NCBI GenBank assembly: GCA_030765045.1
Contig: CM060972.1
Location: 54,574,971 to 54,638,970, forward strand
Length of the DNA stretch: 64,000 nt
Direction: 5' to 3'
Origin: Tenodera sinensis
Lineage: Eukaryota; Arthropoda; Insecta; Mantodea; Mantidae
Position 1 is the first letter of the stretch. The number at the start of each line of letters is the position of its first letter. Position numbers and translations under genes: made by a program. Below the pieces are notes generated by a model, which ran no database searches, was not told where the DNA came from, and saw nothing but the letters and a program-made list of their open reading frames with translations. This document shows, piece after piece, positions 32,743-43,020 of the stretch.

Positions 32743-35424
32743 ATGGCCCACGTAAGGGGAGGCACAACTTTAACTCGCGCACTACTGTGGAATGCAGATG
32801 GCATCCACAGGAAGCAACACGAACTTGAAAACTACCTACGGCGTAACAAAATTGACGTCGCATTCATCTGCGAAACAAAATTAAAGCACGAGCACACTTT
32901 TAAGCTCCAGGGGTATCAAATCTTTCGGAACGACAGAATTGGCAGACAAGGGGGAGGGACTGCTATTTTGCTTAGAAATACTATTGCTCATGCTTCTGTT
33001 ACGTTGCCTGTAATGGCAGCGTTAGAGTGCACAGCACTTAAAACACGTGTAAATAGTAAAACGGTTATGCTGGTAGCACTTTATCGGCCCCCTAACTCCC
33101 CAGACTTTACACAAGACCTCGAGCAGATCCTCGCTTTAGAGGAGCACGTTATAATTGCAGGAGATTTCAATGCCCGGCACCCCTGGTGGTTTTCACGCCT
33201 GGCAAACGCGGCGGGAAATCTCCTGGTTGAATTTATAACTGATAATGATGACATTGAGGTACATCTTCCCCCAGAACCCACTTTTTGGCATCGATCAGGG
33301 CACTTTGACGCTGAGATTTTGGACATCGTACTAACAAAAAATGCGACACTGTTAAATAACTTTACTGTTTATCACAGCCTGGACTCCGACCATCTTCCTG
33401 TGCATTTCGACATACAGGGTGGCATTTCAGCCAGTGCCTCTGGCCCTCAAAGTAGAGCTGAGACCGACTGGAATAAGTTCACCACTGAAATGCACGGGAT
33501 GGCGCAACCCAGACTGTCATACTATAGCGAGGCAGACATAGATGTCGCCATTGAAAACTTTACTGCCTCGCTACACACAGCCAAGAGAAATGCTACCACA
33601 TACACCACAAGACCACCCGGTTTTTGCACGTACCCCGAGGTAGAGCAACTCATTGCGCGGAGACGACGCTTGACAAAACTGTGGCGATACACCCGTCAGC
33701 CTGAATATAAAGTGCTAGCAAAATGGCTACGCAACATCATTCGGCAACAAATTAAAATCAATAAAACTGAACAATGGGAAAACAAAATGCTGAGTACCAC
33801 ACATTCGGACTCTTCTTTGTGGAAATTACTCAAGGCTTTCAAAGTTTCCACAAGCGTCAACTCCGCAACTGAGGCGCTGCACACTCAAAGCGGCTTGCAC
33901 TTCTCCGCAGAGGAGAAAGCCGAGGTCTTCGCTGACTGTCTCCAAGACAGATTCACCGAAAACCCAGTGACCAACTGTGAAATAGAACGGGAGGTCCAGA
34001 CATGGGTACAAACCTGGGTGGCGCAGAAGCAAGAGCAACAACTACCCACCATAACACCGCAGGAAATTTACAAGCTCATTAGGAAATTGCCTAATGGGAA
34101 AGCTGCCGGTCCAGACAAAGTGACTAATGAGGAACTTAAGCATCTCCCGAGAAAAGCTCTGGTGCAACTAACAAAGATATTTAACGCCTGTTTGCAGCAA
34201 GGCTATTTCCCCTCTACTTGGAAACGAGCTAAGGTTATCATGCTCCCAAAGCAAGGGAAAAGCACCAGACAACCGCAAAACTACCGTCCCATTAGTCTTT
34301 TGTCTACTATTGGTAAACTGCTCGAAAAATGTATCCTTTCTCGGCTTCAAAAACAAGTCTCCGCAACTCATGAACTCTCAAATTCACAGTTTGGCTTTAG
34401 AAAAGGACATTCCACTGAACTTCAGCTCCTCAGACTAACTGATGACGTAACAGAGCAATTTAACAATGGGGCTTCAACGTTGGCGCTATTTCTGGACGTA
34501 GAAGCTGCATTTGACCGGTGCTGGCACAATGGCCTTATTTATAAACTGCACCACAATTTCCCGGCTCTTCAAAATTATCTATACTTGCTGCACAATTTTC
34601 TAGAAAATCGGCAGTTTTACGTCCAAGTAGGCCGCTCCTCCTCACGGGAGCGAGTGATGCGGGCTGGCGTCCCACAAGGGGCAATAATGTCCCCTTTTCT
34701 GTATATATTGTTCACCAATGATTTCCCAGTGGACGCCAGATGCAAGGTCGCCATGTATGCTGACGACACTGCAATATACAACCACCATAGAAATCCACGT
34801 TTCGGCCTTGCAGAAAGGCAACGTTATGTGAACAATTTCCTCTCATGGCAACATGACTGGAAAATCAAAATTAATCCCGACAAATGCCAGCTGATTCATT
34901 TTTCTAAGCGGCGTCACACTTTGGCAACGGACCTAACGGTCGATGGTCAAATATTGCACTGCCGTCAGCAAGTTAAATACTTAGGTGTCACCTTGAACCG
35001 AACAATGTGTTGGTCCACCCACATAAAAAATAGCGCCAATAAAGGCAGACAGCGGCTAAAGCTGTGCGCCCCCATCTTCCGTAGTAAACAGTTGCGACTA
35101 AAGTCAAAACTTATACTATATAGGTCATTTATTCTCTCGGTGGTCCTGTATGCATGTGTGGCCTGGGCTAATGCCTCCAAAACTGCCCTCAAACAACTCC
35201 AAACCCTCCAAAACCTCTCCCTCAGAAAAATCCTCTCTGCTCCACTCCTCACCACCACCCAAACTCTTCACCTCGAAACTCATATCCCGTTCATCCCGGA
35301 GGCAATAGACAAAAGAGCAATGGCGGCATGGACGCGCATTAGGAACCACGAAAATGACGTGATCGCTAACATCGGCAAAGGCGAGCCGAAGCACCGCAAA
35401 CATACTAGGATAAAAATGTTCTAG
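32743..35424 (+). CDS. Jockey-type LINE ORF2 protein (endonuclease–reverse transcriptase), 893 aa
   Basis: This is the enzyme that nicks the target and copies the element RNA into DNA. The ATG directly follows the ORF1 stop. Residues 14-220 are an apurinic-like endonuclease with Asn17, Glu44, Tyr114, Asp141 and Asn143 (I-A-G-D-F-N-A-R-H), Asp194 and the S-D-H-L-P motif at 215-219. The reverse transcriptase spans about 440-720. It has the N-Y-R-P-I-S-L-L-S block, G-F-R-K-G-H-S-T, Asp585 in F-L-D-V-E-A-A-F-D, V-P-Q-G-A-I-M-S-P, and the catalytic Y-A-D-D at 672-675. A C-terminal region without RNase H follows, as in Jockey. The length is close to Drosophila jockey ORF2 (about 900 aa). All catalytic residues are present and there is no stop or frameshift, so it may be functional, though copy 1 lacks the 5' promoter region. 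The last 30 codons also form one arm of a conserved RNA hairpin. Confidence 0.95.
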   Translation: MAHVRGGTTLTRALLWNADGIHRKQHELENYLRRNKIDVAFICETKLKHEHTFKLQGYQIFRNDRIGRQGGGTAILLRNTIAHASVTLPVMAALECTALKTRVNSKTVMLVALYRPPNSPDFTQDLEQILALEEHVIIAGDFNARHPWWFSRLANAAGNLLVEFITDNDDIEVHLPPEPTFWHRSGHFDAEILDIVLTKNATLLNNFTVYHSLDSDHLPVHFDIQGGISASASGPQSRAETDWNKFTTEMHGMAQPRLSYYSEADIDVAIENFTASLHTAKRNATTYTTRPPGFCTYPEVEQLIARRRRLTKLWRYTRQPEYKVLAKWLRNIIRQQIKINKTEQWENKMLSTTHSDSSLWKLLKAFKVSTSVNSATEALHTQSGLHFSAEEKAEVFADCLQDRFTENPVTNCEIEREVQTWVQTWVAQKQEQQLPTITPQEIYKLIRKLPNGKAAGPDKVTNEELKHLPRKALVQLTKIFNACLQQGYFPSTWKRAKVIMLPKQGKSTRQPQNYRPISLLSTIGKLLEKCILSRLQKQVSATHELSNSQFGFRKGHSTELQLLRLTDDVTEQFNNGASTLALFLDVEAAFDRCWHNGLIYKLHHNFPALQNYLYLLHNFLENRQFYVQVGRSSSRERVMRAGVPQGAIMSPFLYILFTNDFPVDARCKVAMYADDTAIYNHHRNPRFGLAERQRYVNNFLSWQHDWKIKINPDKCQLIHFSKRRHTLATDLTVDGQILHCRQQVKYLGVTLNRTMCWSTHIKNSANKGRQRLKLCAPIFRSKQLRLKSKLILYRSFILSVVLYACVAWANASKTALKQLQTLQNLSLRKILSAPLLTTTQTLHLETHIPFIPEAIDKRAMAAWTRIRNHENDVIANIGKGEPKHRKHTRIKMF

Positions 35425-35460
35425 AAGCGGCTCGGCTCGCCGACTAATGCGCGTCCACGC
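35328..35460 (+). promoter_or_regulatory. Conserved RNA hairpin across the ORF2 stop
   Basis: The outer stem GGACGCGCATTAG (35330-35342) pairs perfectly with CTAATGCGCGTCC (35444-35456). The inner stem GGCGAGCCGA (35380-35389) pairs with TCGGCTCGCC (35432-35441). The stop codon at 35422-35424 lies in the terminal loop. The 3' fragment at 45334-45470 keeps both stems with compensatory changes. Confidence 0.8.
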
Positions 35461-35910
35461 AACCTCGTCCCTAAGCCACATACATGTTCCGGCAGAGGCC
35501 CTCGCCTCGGAAAATATTCAGGAGCTGCCACCGCGGGACAGTGTATATAGTGTCAAAACTGTAAATAGTGTAGTGCGCTGGGACGCATATTTCTGGTGTG
35601 CCCAGTGAAGATGTGTGTGTATGTGTGTACGAGTGTGTGTGTGGGTGAATGCGTGCGTGTATGTGTCTGTATATAATTTGTAAATATGTACATATGTATA
35701 TATAACCCAAAGACGAAACAGACAAAAGACAAAAGAAAACTATTCTCGGTGACCTACAGATGGTCACCGTATGGGTTTTTGTATATAGCGAAAACTGTAA
35801 ATATGAACAAAGTCAACTGTAAATCAATGTAAATATAGCCTGTAAGCCGGGCCCACTGTACCGGCACCAGGCCAATACTTTTAAACTAAACTAAACTAAA
35901 ACTAAACTAA
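35425..35910 (+). other. LINE 3' UTR with three small hairpins and (TAAAC)n tail
   Basis: Three further stems are shared with the fragment at 45434-46045: CGCTGGG with CCCAGTG (35576-35582 and 35601-35607), CGGTGACC with GGTCACCG (35747-35754 and 35762-35769), and GCCGG with CCGGC (35846-35850 and 35861-35865). The stretch between the first two is GT-rich. The tail is built of TAAAC units instead of plain A. Confidence 0.75.
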
Positions 35911-35936
35911 ACATCGAAGTTGCTATACTGGAAATA
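35911..35936 (+). repeat. Right target-site duplication of the LINE
   Basis: Matches 32442-32467 with one difference, directly after the tail. Confidence 0.9.
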
Positions 35937-36236
35937 TTGTGATAACGCCTCCCATTGGGAGGATAACCCCTCAGCGACCCCCCGACGGGCAAAATTGTGA
36001 TAAGTGTGTCTTAGTTCTTGGTACACTTCTTCCAGTACCTCTATGTACATTACCTCCATATAATACTGTTCTTTAACTGTACATACAGTTATAGAGGAAT
36101 CCAGTTTGCTAGTAAATAAATGGCAAATGACAGTAACACAGTGTAGTTTCGCGTGGGTCTCTCGGTTCTGTGCCCCTACAGCACACACCAGGCAGCGGCC
36201 CCGTGCTCACCGGAAGCGCGGAGCACAAAGAGAAGG

Positions 36237-37904
36237 ATGACATCCACCGCAGTGAGTGCTGATGCGCCGTCTGCCATGCGAGAGATTGACCATCACTCGG
36301 CACCCCGGGTGCGACCAACCTCGCTCCGCCTGCCGTAGCTTCATTGTCCGCAGCTTCCAGCAGCCAGCAAACCAAAGACCAGACGATGGAGGAGGAGCAA
36401 AAAGCGGTCGAGATGGAGAATCTGCAAAGAGAAGTCGACGATCTCAAGCGTAAGAAGGTCTACTACCAAAACGAGCTGGCAAACATGGACGGGGAGTCCA
36501 CGCAGTTCACCAAATTCGCCCAGGACCTCGGGTTCTGCTAAAAAGAGCATGCTCTCAAAAAGCGGCACCTCGTCATTCTCAGGGAGGGATGGCGCAATGT
36601 TCCTGTGCGTAATAAAAGCAAGAGAGGAAGCGGCCGGGAAAGGGATTCAGATAGTGACCTTCCCGACCTGCAGTGCTAAAAAAGAGCGTCCAAACAGAAA
36701 GCGCCACCACATCCCCTTACCACGAGGAATACATTCGGGCCACTGAGGGCAGAAGAAGAAGAATCTGAGGACGAGGCGATGGAGGAATTGCAACCAACAG
36801 TCCCCCTCCCAAAACTACCTTCCACCAAACCAACAAAGCCAACTGCACAAAAATTAAAAACCACAAAGTCACCTAAACCCACTCCCACTCCCACTCCCAT
36901 CCCAACAACACAACAACGCCAATTGAAAATCAGAAACCACCACGATACATAGTTAAAGATGCAAAACTTAAGGTTCTCCGCATACTGCGAGACTCCTTGC
37001 CAGCCGGCGCGTACAAACTCCCAACAACGAGGGACTGCCTCAAGCTCTCCCTCCAACGGAAACAGGATTCCATTCCAAGAATGTAGCTCCTGAAGGACGC
37101 CGGAGTAGAAAACTACAGCTTCATGCTCTGAAGTGACCAGCCTCTTAGGTACGTAATAAAACGTCTCCCTGCGGACCTAGACGAGGACTACGTGAAGGAG
37201 GACTTGAAACAATAGGGCTACACTGACGTCCAGGTGCGCCAGATGATTTCCCGTGACAGGTCTCTGCGAAACGTTCAGGTTAGTGTTGATAGGACCACCA
37301 CAAATAAAAATTTACTGAAGGATCGAGAGCTGTGCCACATGATGGTCCCAGTGGAGGTCCTAAAAACCAACCGGAATATCACAATGTTTGACCTGCCAGC
37401 AGTTAGAACGCACTATCTGAAATTGCGACATGACCTCCCGGTGTGTCCTTTGCGGTAATCTCCCCACCTGGCTGACAGCCCAGAAAAGGGGAAACAGGGC
37501 GTTGTACCTCACTGTGCAAACAGTAGGGAACCTATCCTGCCAGCTACAGGGGGTGTGACAGGTTCCGAAACGAACGTTACCGCCGTCAACTGGTAGCCAT
37601 AGCCAGGAGCTCTCTTAGTGCTCCGACAGGGTCAAGACTCTGGTCAAACCAGGCATCTCCTTTGCGGGAGCTGCCGGAGGGCAAAGGGCACCAGTGCCAC
37701 CAAAGGACGGTCCCCCTCTACAACCCCAACAGGCGCCCACCGGTGATCTGGGGGTTAAAAGACATCTTCAACCTGTTTAAGGACTTAAATCTACCGGCAG
37801 TCTTAACAAAGCTGCAACCTTTCCTCGTCAAATTCAAAAGCTGTAGTAGCACTATGGAGAAAATTGAAACAATCATATCTCTCCTCTTAATCCTCTTAGA
37901 GTAG
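36237..37904 (+). pseudogene. LINE ORF1 (gag-like), decayed
   Basis: The frame probably starts at ATG 36237, shifts near 36335, and gives an N-terminal coiled-coil region (about 36386-36500; E-E-E-Q-K-A-V-E-M-E-N-L-Q then K-K-V-Y-Y). A charged linker and a Pro/Thr/Lys-rich segment (about 36750-36920) follow. Next is a gag-like domain: Y-V-I-K-R-L-P-A-D-L-D-E-D-Y-V-K and, at about 37260-37400, R-S-L-R-N-V-Q-V-S-V then L-C-H-M-M-V-P-V-E. This pattern is seen in ORF1 of Jockey-type LINEs just before the zinc knuckles. One broken knuckle (C-V-L-C-G) is visible at about 37445. The end repeats the helical C terminus of copy 1 and stops at TAG 37902-37904. Several stops and frameshifts are present, so it is not functional. 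Confidence 0.7.
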
Positions 37905-40339
37905 ATGGCCTGTGTAAGGAGAGGTGTAACTTTAACTTACCCGCTCCTGTGGAATGCAGACGGCATGTATGTACAGGCAGCAACACGAACTTGAGAACTA
38001 TCTGTGGCGTAACAAAATTGACGTCGCATTCATCTGCGAAACAAAATTTAAACAAGCTCCAGGGTTTTTTAAGCTCCAGGGTTTCATTTTTCGGAATGAC
38101 AGAATTGGCAGACGGGGGGAGGGACTGCTATTTTGCTCAGAAACACTATTGCTCATGCTTCTGTCACGCTGCCCGCACTGACAGCGTTAGAGTGCACGGC
38201 TCTTAAAACCCGTGCTAATAACAAAAGGTGATGCTGGTAGCAGCACATTATCGGCTCCCTAATCCCCTAGATTTCACACAAGACCTCGAACAAATCCTCG
38301 CTTTAGAGGAGCATGTTATAGTTGCAGGAGATTTCAACGCCCGGCACCCCTGGTGGTTTTCTCGCCGGACAAACGCGGAAATCTGCTGGTTGAACTTATA
38401 ACAGAAAATGACGACATTGAGATACACCTCCCTCAGAACCCAAGATTTGGCACAGATCAGTGCACTTTGACCCTGAGATTTTGGACCTAGTACTCACAAA
38501 AAACGCGACACTGTCAAATAACGTCACTGTGTATTACAGCCTGGACTCCGACTATCTTACTGTGCAGTTCGACATACCAGTTGCTATTACAGCCGGTGTC
38601 TCTGGCCCTCATAAGAGGGCAGACACTGACTAGGATATGTTTACCATGGAAATGCACAGGATGGCGCAACCCAGGTGGTCATACTATACCGAGGCAGGCA
38701 TAGATGTTGCCATTGAAAACTTTACTGCCTCGCTACGCACGGCCAAGGGAAATGCTAGCACATATACCACAAGACCACCCGGATTTTGCACGAACCCCGA
38801 AGTAGAGCAACTCATTGCGCGGAGACGGCGCTTGACAAAACTGTGGTGGAACACTCACAGCTTGAACACAAAGTGCTAGCAAAGTGGCTACGCTACCCCA
38901 TTCGGTAACAAATTAAAGTAAAAAAAATTGAATAGTGGGAAAACAAAATGTTGAGTACCACCCATTCGGACTGTTCCTTGTGGAAATTATTAACGGCTTT
39001 CAAGGTCTCCACGAGCGTCAACTCCGCAACTGAGGCGCTGGACACTCACGGCGCCCTGCACTTCTCCGCAGTGGAGAAAGCCGAATTCTTCGCTGACTGT
39101 CTCCAAGACAAATTCACCGAAAACCCAGTGACCAACCGTGACCTAGAACGGGAGTTCCAGTATAGGTACAAACCTAGGTGGCGAATAAGCATGAGCAACA
39201 GCTATCCCTTATAACGCCGCAGGAAGTTCACAAGCTCATTAGGAAACTGCCTAATGGGAAAGCTGCCGGCGCAGACAAAGTGACTAATGAACTTAAATAT
39301 CTGCGGCGAAAAACCCTAGAGCAACTAAGGAAGATATTTAACGCCTGTTTGCAGCGCAGCTACTTCCCCTCCATTTGGAAGCAAGCCAAGGTTATTATGT
39401 CCCCAAAGCAAGAGAAAAGCACTAGACAACATCAAAATTACCACCCTATTTGTCTATTGTGTAGTATTGGTAAATTGCTCGAAAAACTAATACTTTCTCG
39501 ACTTCAAAAACAAGTCTCAGAAATACAGGAAGTTTCAAATTCACAATTTGGCTTTAGAATTGAACATACCACAGAACTGCAGCTTCTGAGATTAACTGAT
39601 GACGTAACTGAGCAATTTAACAATGGGGCTTCAACGTTGGCGCTATTTTTGGACGTAGAAGCCGCGTTTGACCGGTGCTGGCAAAATGGCCTCATTTATA
39701 AACTGCACCGCAATTTCCCGGCCCTTCAAAATTACCTGTATTTTCTTCATCGTTTCCTAGAAAATCGGCGCCTTTACGTCCAAATGGGTAACTCCTCCAG
39801 GGAGCCGGTAATGCGGCCTGGCGTCCCACAAGGGGCAATCATGTCGCCTTTTTTGTACATATTATTTACCAATGATTTCCCAGTGAACGCCAGGTGCAAG
39901 GTCGCCATGTATGCTGACGACACCGCAATACACACCAGCATCACCTCAAAAATCCTCGCTTCGGCCTTGCAGAAATGCAAACATACACAATCAACTTCCT
40001 CTCGTGGCTCCATGATTGGAAAATCAACATTAACCACAATAAATGCCAGCTAATAAAGTTTTCAAAGCAGCAACACACTTTGGCAATGGACCTAACGGTC
40101 GGTGGTCAAATATTGCATTGTCGTCAGCGTGTTAAATACCTAGGCGTCCCCATGGACCGCATGATGTGCTGGTCCACTCATATAAAAAAATAGCGCCAAC
40201 AAAGGCAGGCAGTGACTAAAGTTATGCGCACCCATCTTCCGCAGCAAACAGCTGAAACTAAAATTCAAGCTGATTCTATACAGGTTAGTTATTCTTTTGG
40301 TTGTCCTGTATACATGTGGCCTGGGCCAATGCCTCTGTC
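37905..40339 (+). pseudogene. LINE ORF2, decayed and 3'-truncated
   Basis: Starts with ATG directly after the ORF1 stop (TAGATG), as in copy 1. The endonuclease part is split among frames at 37954-38600: E-T-K near 38040, G-D-F-N-A-R-H at about 38330, but the S-D-H motif reads S-D-Y. The reverse transcriptase is open in one long frame (39178-40053) with F-L-D-V-E-A-A-F-D and Y-A-D-D (about 39910-39921). Later pieces continue to 40193 with Y-L-G-V. Numerous stops and small indels relative to copy 1 show older age. Confidence 0.85.
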
Positions 40340-40630
40340 ACTTGATACCGACTGTCTGATTGTGTTTGTACACGTCACAAGCAAGAGCTGATTCACACTC
40401 CGATTGAAGGAGTGGGGTGAGGAATAGTTACTAATTACGTAAGTGTCTCGAAAGGGACAAGGCTGGACGTCGCTGCTATAGAAGCATGAATGGCAACGTG
40501 GATGTGTGTGAATTTATATGTTGACACGAAGTAAATCCACTCGATGTCAAAGAAATGAACATCCTTGCTGAGGAGCAATTATTCCAAAGGTAACAAACCA
40601 CCGAAATAAATACGTGGTAAAGGCATAATT
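40340..40630. other. Spacer after the truncated LINE
   Basis: Not LINE sequence. Nothing recognised. Confidence 0.4.
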
Positions 40631-41282
40631 AAAAATATCTGATGAGTTGCACTCATGACTTTCTCTAGTCTTGTAGTAACCATTCTTACAAATTATTATT
40701 ATACCCCCTTCGTGTTAGTGGAGGTAAGCAGTTCAAGAAATTATCACATTGCTTATTTCCTTGTAGGTGCATATAAGAGTGGGAATACAGTAGGCTTTGA
40801 GTGATAGTCAAATCTTTTAAAGCTTTGAGATCCCGTTCTCTTTGCACACTTAACATATAAAACATTAAAAACTATGTTCCATTTTACGAAAGTTATAAGT
40901 TTTCCGAAACTGCCGCAAATAACAAGGAGTATCTCCGAAATGGTTCACTTAACAAAAAAACGTTATTCAGGCATAAATTATGTTTTAGCGAGACCTCCGT
41001 TTCTGTATACTAAGATTTTGTGTACCTCTTACGGTTTACGAGTTATTCAAAAGTCATCCAGAATAAACAGAACTACATAGGCTATGGCCAGAAAATTCAG
41101 AATATACATTTAATTTGTCGTACAAATATGTGGCATTTTAATCAAAATCGTTAGAGCTATTTTCAAGAAAATGAAATTTTTCGAAAAACTTCCATGCAAA
41201 GGGTAGTTTAGGGTGGCGCTATTTTCTTCAAAATCTTCGTGTCGTGTCCTTGAAGGACATTAAACTTAAATACTAACTTTGG

Positions 41283-41358
<76 letters not shown>

Positions 41359-41422
41359 TTGTCTGAAAATGCTTTCTTTTTGGATTCAGGGGATCTCAAA
41401 AAGTATTACCAGTAGAAAAAGT
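40631..41422 (-). repeat. Family A repeat with expanded CA tract
   Basis: Starts with the 3' end ATCTGATGAGTTGCACTCAT and passes through all blocks to TTGGTTTTTTACACAC. It ends with GGATTCAGGGGATCTCAAAA and ACCAGTAGAAAAAGT. The stretch normally between GTTTTTAACC and the CA tract is missing, as is part of the 5' end. Confidence 0.9.
41289..41356. repeat. (AC)34 microsatellite
   Basis: Uninterrupted AC run, 68 bp, at the family A GT position. Confidence 0.97.
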
Positions 41423-43020
41423 AAAAAATAAAAAAAAATCCTTACAATAAATCGTTGTAAACTCCAGTATTTATGGCCCGAATCATATTATTTTGCATTA
41501 TATGACAATTCTTTACGGAGTAATTTGTAGGTAAAATTTAATATATGTGAAAGCGGACTCCAACAAGATAGGCTTCTCATACGTATGCACTTCATACATA
41601 TAGCTGAACATGTGACAACAATGAGCGCGGCAGGTCTAAGGGATTTTCGAGATTATTCGAGAAGCATTCGGCGGTGGCCATATTTGTAGAAGTTCGAGAA
41701 AGATTCGTGGTAGGTCATTCTTGTCAGTTAAGGAGGCAAGGCAACGAGAATTTGGAGTCATACAGTTTCTAATTTTCTTATGTGTGTCGGCTGCGTGAGT
41801 ATGGTCGCGTGGAAACGAAGATAAACGGTTAATGAGTGATTTTATCGTCAGAGTTGGTGTTTGTGAGACAGATAAAATGAAGAAATACACAAAAGAGTGA
41901 GTTGTAAGTTATAATATCACGAAGGACAGAGGATTGCCTAACGTCAATAAAGGAGAACTGTGGTGTGGATTGAGTAAGAAGATAATAACTGGGCTTGACT
42001 TTCGTCGGCTTGTCAGTTGTCAGAGTATCTTTTGTTTTTTAATAATAAGTTGCGAGCCAAAGAACAAAGCAATCATAAAAGTACATATAATTGAATCCTT
42101 AGATGACGCATATTATGTCACCGCCTGTGGTGTCATATGTAGTAAAAGCGTGCGTTAAACACTACAAAAAACAAATCAGAGCGTTATAAACAGAGCCCTC
42201 GCTGCTAAGTAAGCGCCCTTTAAGAAAATTGGTAAAATGCCACCTGAAGCTGTAGGGATGGCGAATATGTAACCAAGGGAACCTTCAGCATGTCGTTGCT
42301 TGGATACCGTGGTGATGCTTTGTTAGCGCGAACTGCCTTTAACCTACTTCGATCAAAACTTGATCCAGGCTTTTGTGCCCCATATCCTCTTGAACCATAT
42401 CTGTGGTTACTTTTGCTCAGAATGGCGTGATTTCTTCAGCAGCGGGTGGCGGCCCTCGCGTGCGAAGTTTTTAAGTAAACACACGAGAAGTATTCAGGAC
42501 AAGGATGTTTCCTCACACCTGTGTTCTTATCTTGACTTAAGCTTGCTCATCCAAGTAAACCCTGCTTCTTTTTATAAACAACTTTGACGTGGTATTTGCT
42601 CGATTTTGCCGTTGAACTGAGCGGGTGTTTTAAGCAGTGTATCTATATGTAGCAATGTGCATACTACATAACACTATTTGCTTAAGGGCACAATGCAGTT
42701 TCTGAAGTGAAAAAAAAAATACCTTTTTTTATTTTTCACTATTAAAATCTCCATTCTTTTGCGCATCTATTAATGTACGTATACAGGGTGTTAATTAACT
42801 TTCAGTTTACTCAAGATTTAATGCCACAAAGCTCTCTCAAATCCCAAACTTATCACTTAACAGTGCGACACTGGTCAACGATAAGCCGGCTCCTTGCGTT
42901 GTGTATATAGCTACTCTACAAGCGATTGTTTAACTGTTCTTGTGGCTTGATTCGTAACGCCGAAACCTGTTGTCCCAAAAGTCATGGGTCTGCTTCTTTT
43001 TATACTGTTTCCTTATTTCT
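41423..43020. other. Anonymous stretch
   Basis: No gene was recognised. ACAGGGTGTTAATTAACTTT at about 42784 resembles ends of some DNA transposons, but no partner was found. Confidence 0.35.

Larger units (their letters stand above)
32468..35910 (+). mobile_element. Jockey-type LINE, 5'-truncated, intact ORF2 (copy 1)
   Basis: Begins within the C-terminal part of ORF1, aligned with 37639 onward of copy 2. It continues through a complete ORF2 and a 3' UTR of about 460 bp, and ends in a (TAAAC)n-type tail at about 35880-35910. It is flanked by 26-bp target duplications with one mismatch, as expected for target-primed reverse transcription. The first 8 bp (CATCGAAG, 32468-32475) repeat the start of the target duplication and are not LINE sequence, so the 5' junction has a small extra duplication. 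The intact ORF2 and near-identical duplications indicate a young insertion. Confidence 0.92.
36130..40339 (+). mobile_element. Jockey-type LINE, older copy with ORF1 but no 3' end (copy 2)
   Basis: Contains a GC-rich 5' UTR-like lead (about 36140-36236), a broken ORF1 and a broken ORF2 co-linear with copy 1. Similarity ends at about 40339, in the part matching 35180 of copy 1. The last 250 bp of ORF2 and the whole 3' UTR are lost. It lies 194 bp downstream of copy 1 in the same orientation. The 5' boundary is approximate because no full copy is available for comparison. Confidence 0.85.

Noticed and set aside
35600..35700. GT-rich stretch in the LINE 3' UTR considered as a microsatellite of the family A type
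   Set aside because: It is imperfect, lies in LINE sequence and is shared with the copy at 45.7 kb, so it belongs to the LINE.
42782..42830. ACAGGGTGTTAATTAACTTT as a transposon end
   Set aside because: No inverted partner or coding remnant was found within several kilobases.
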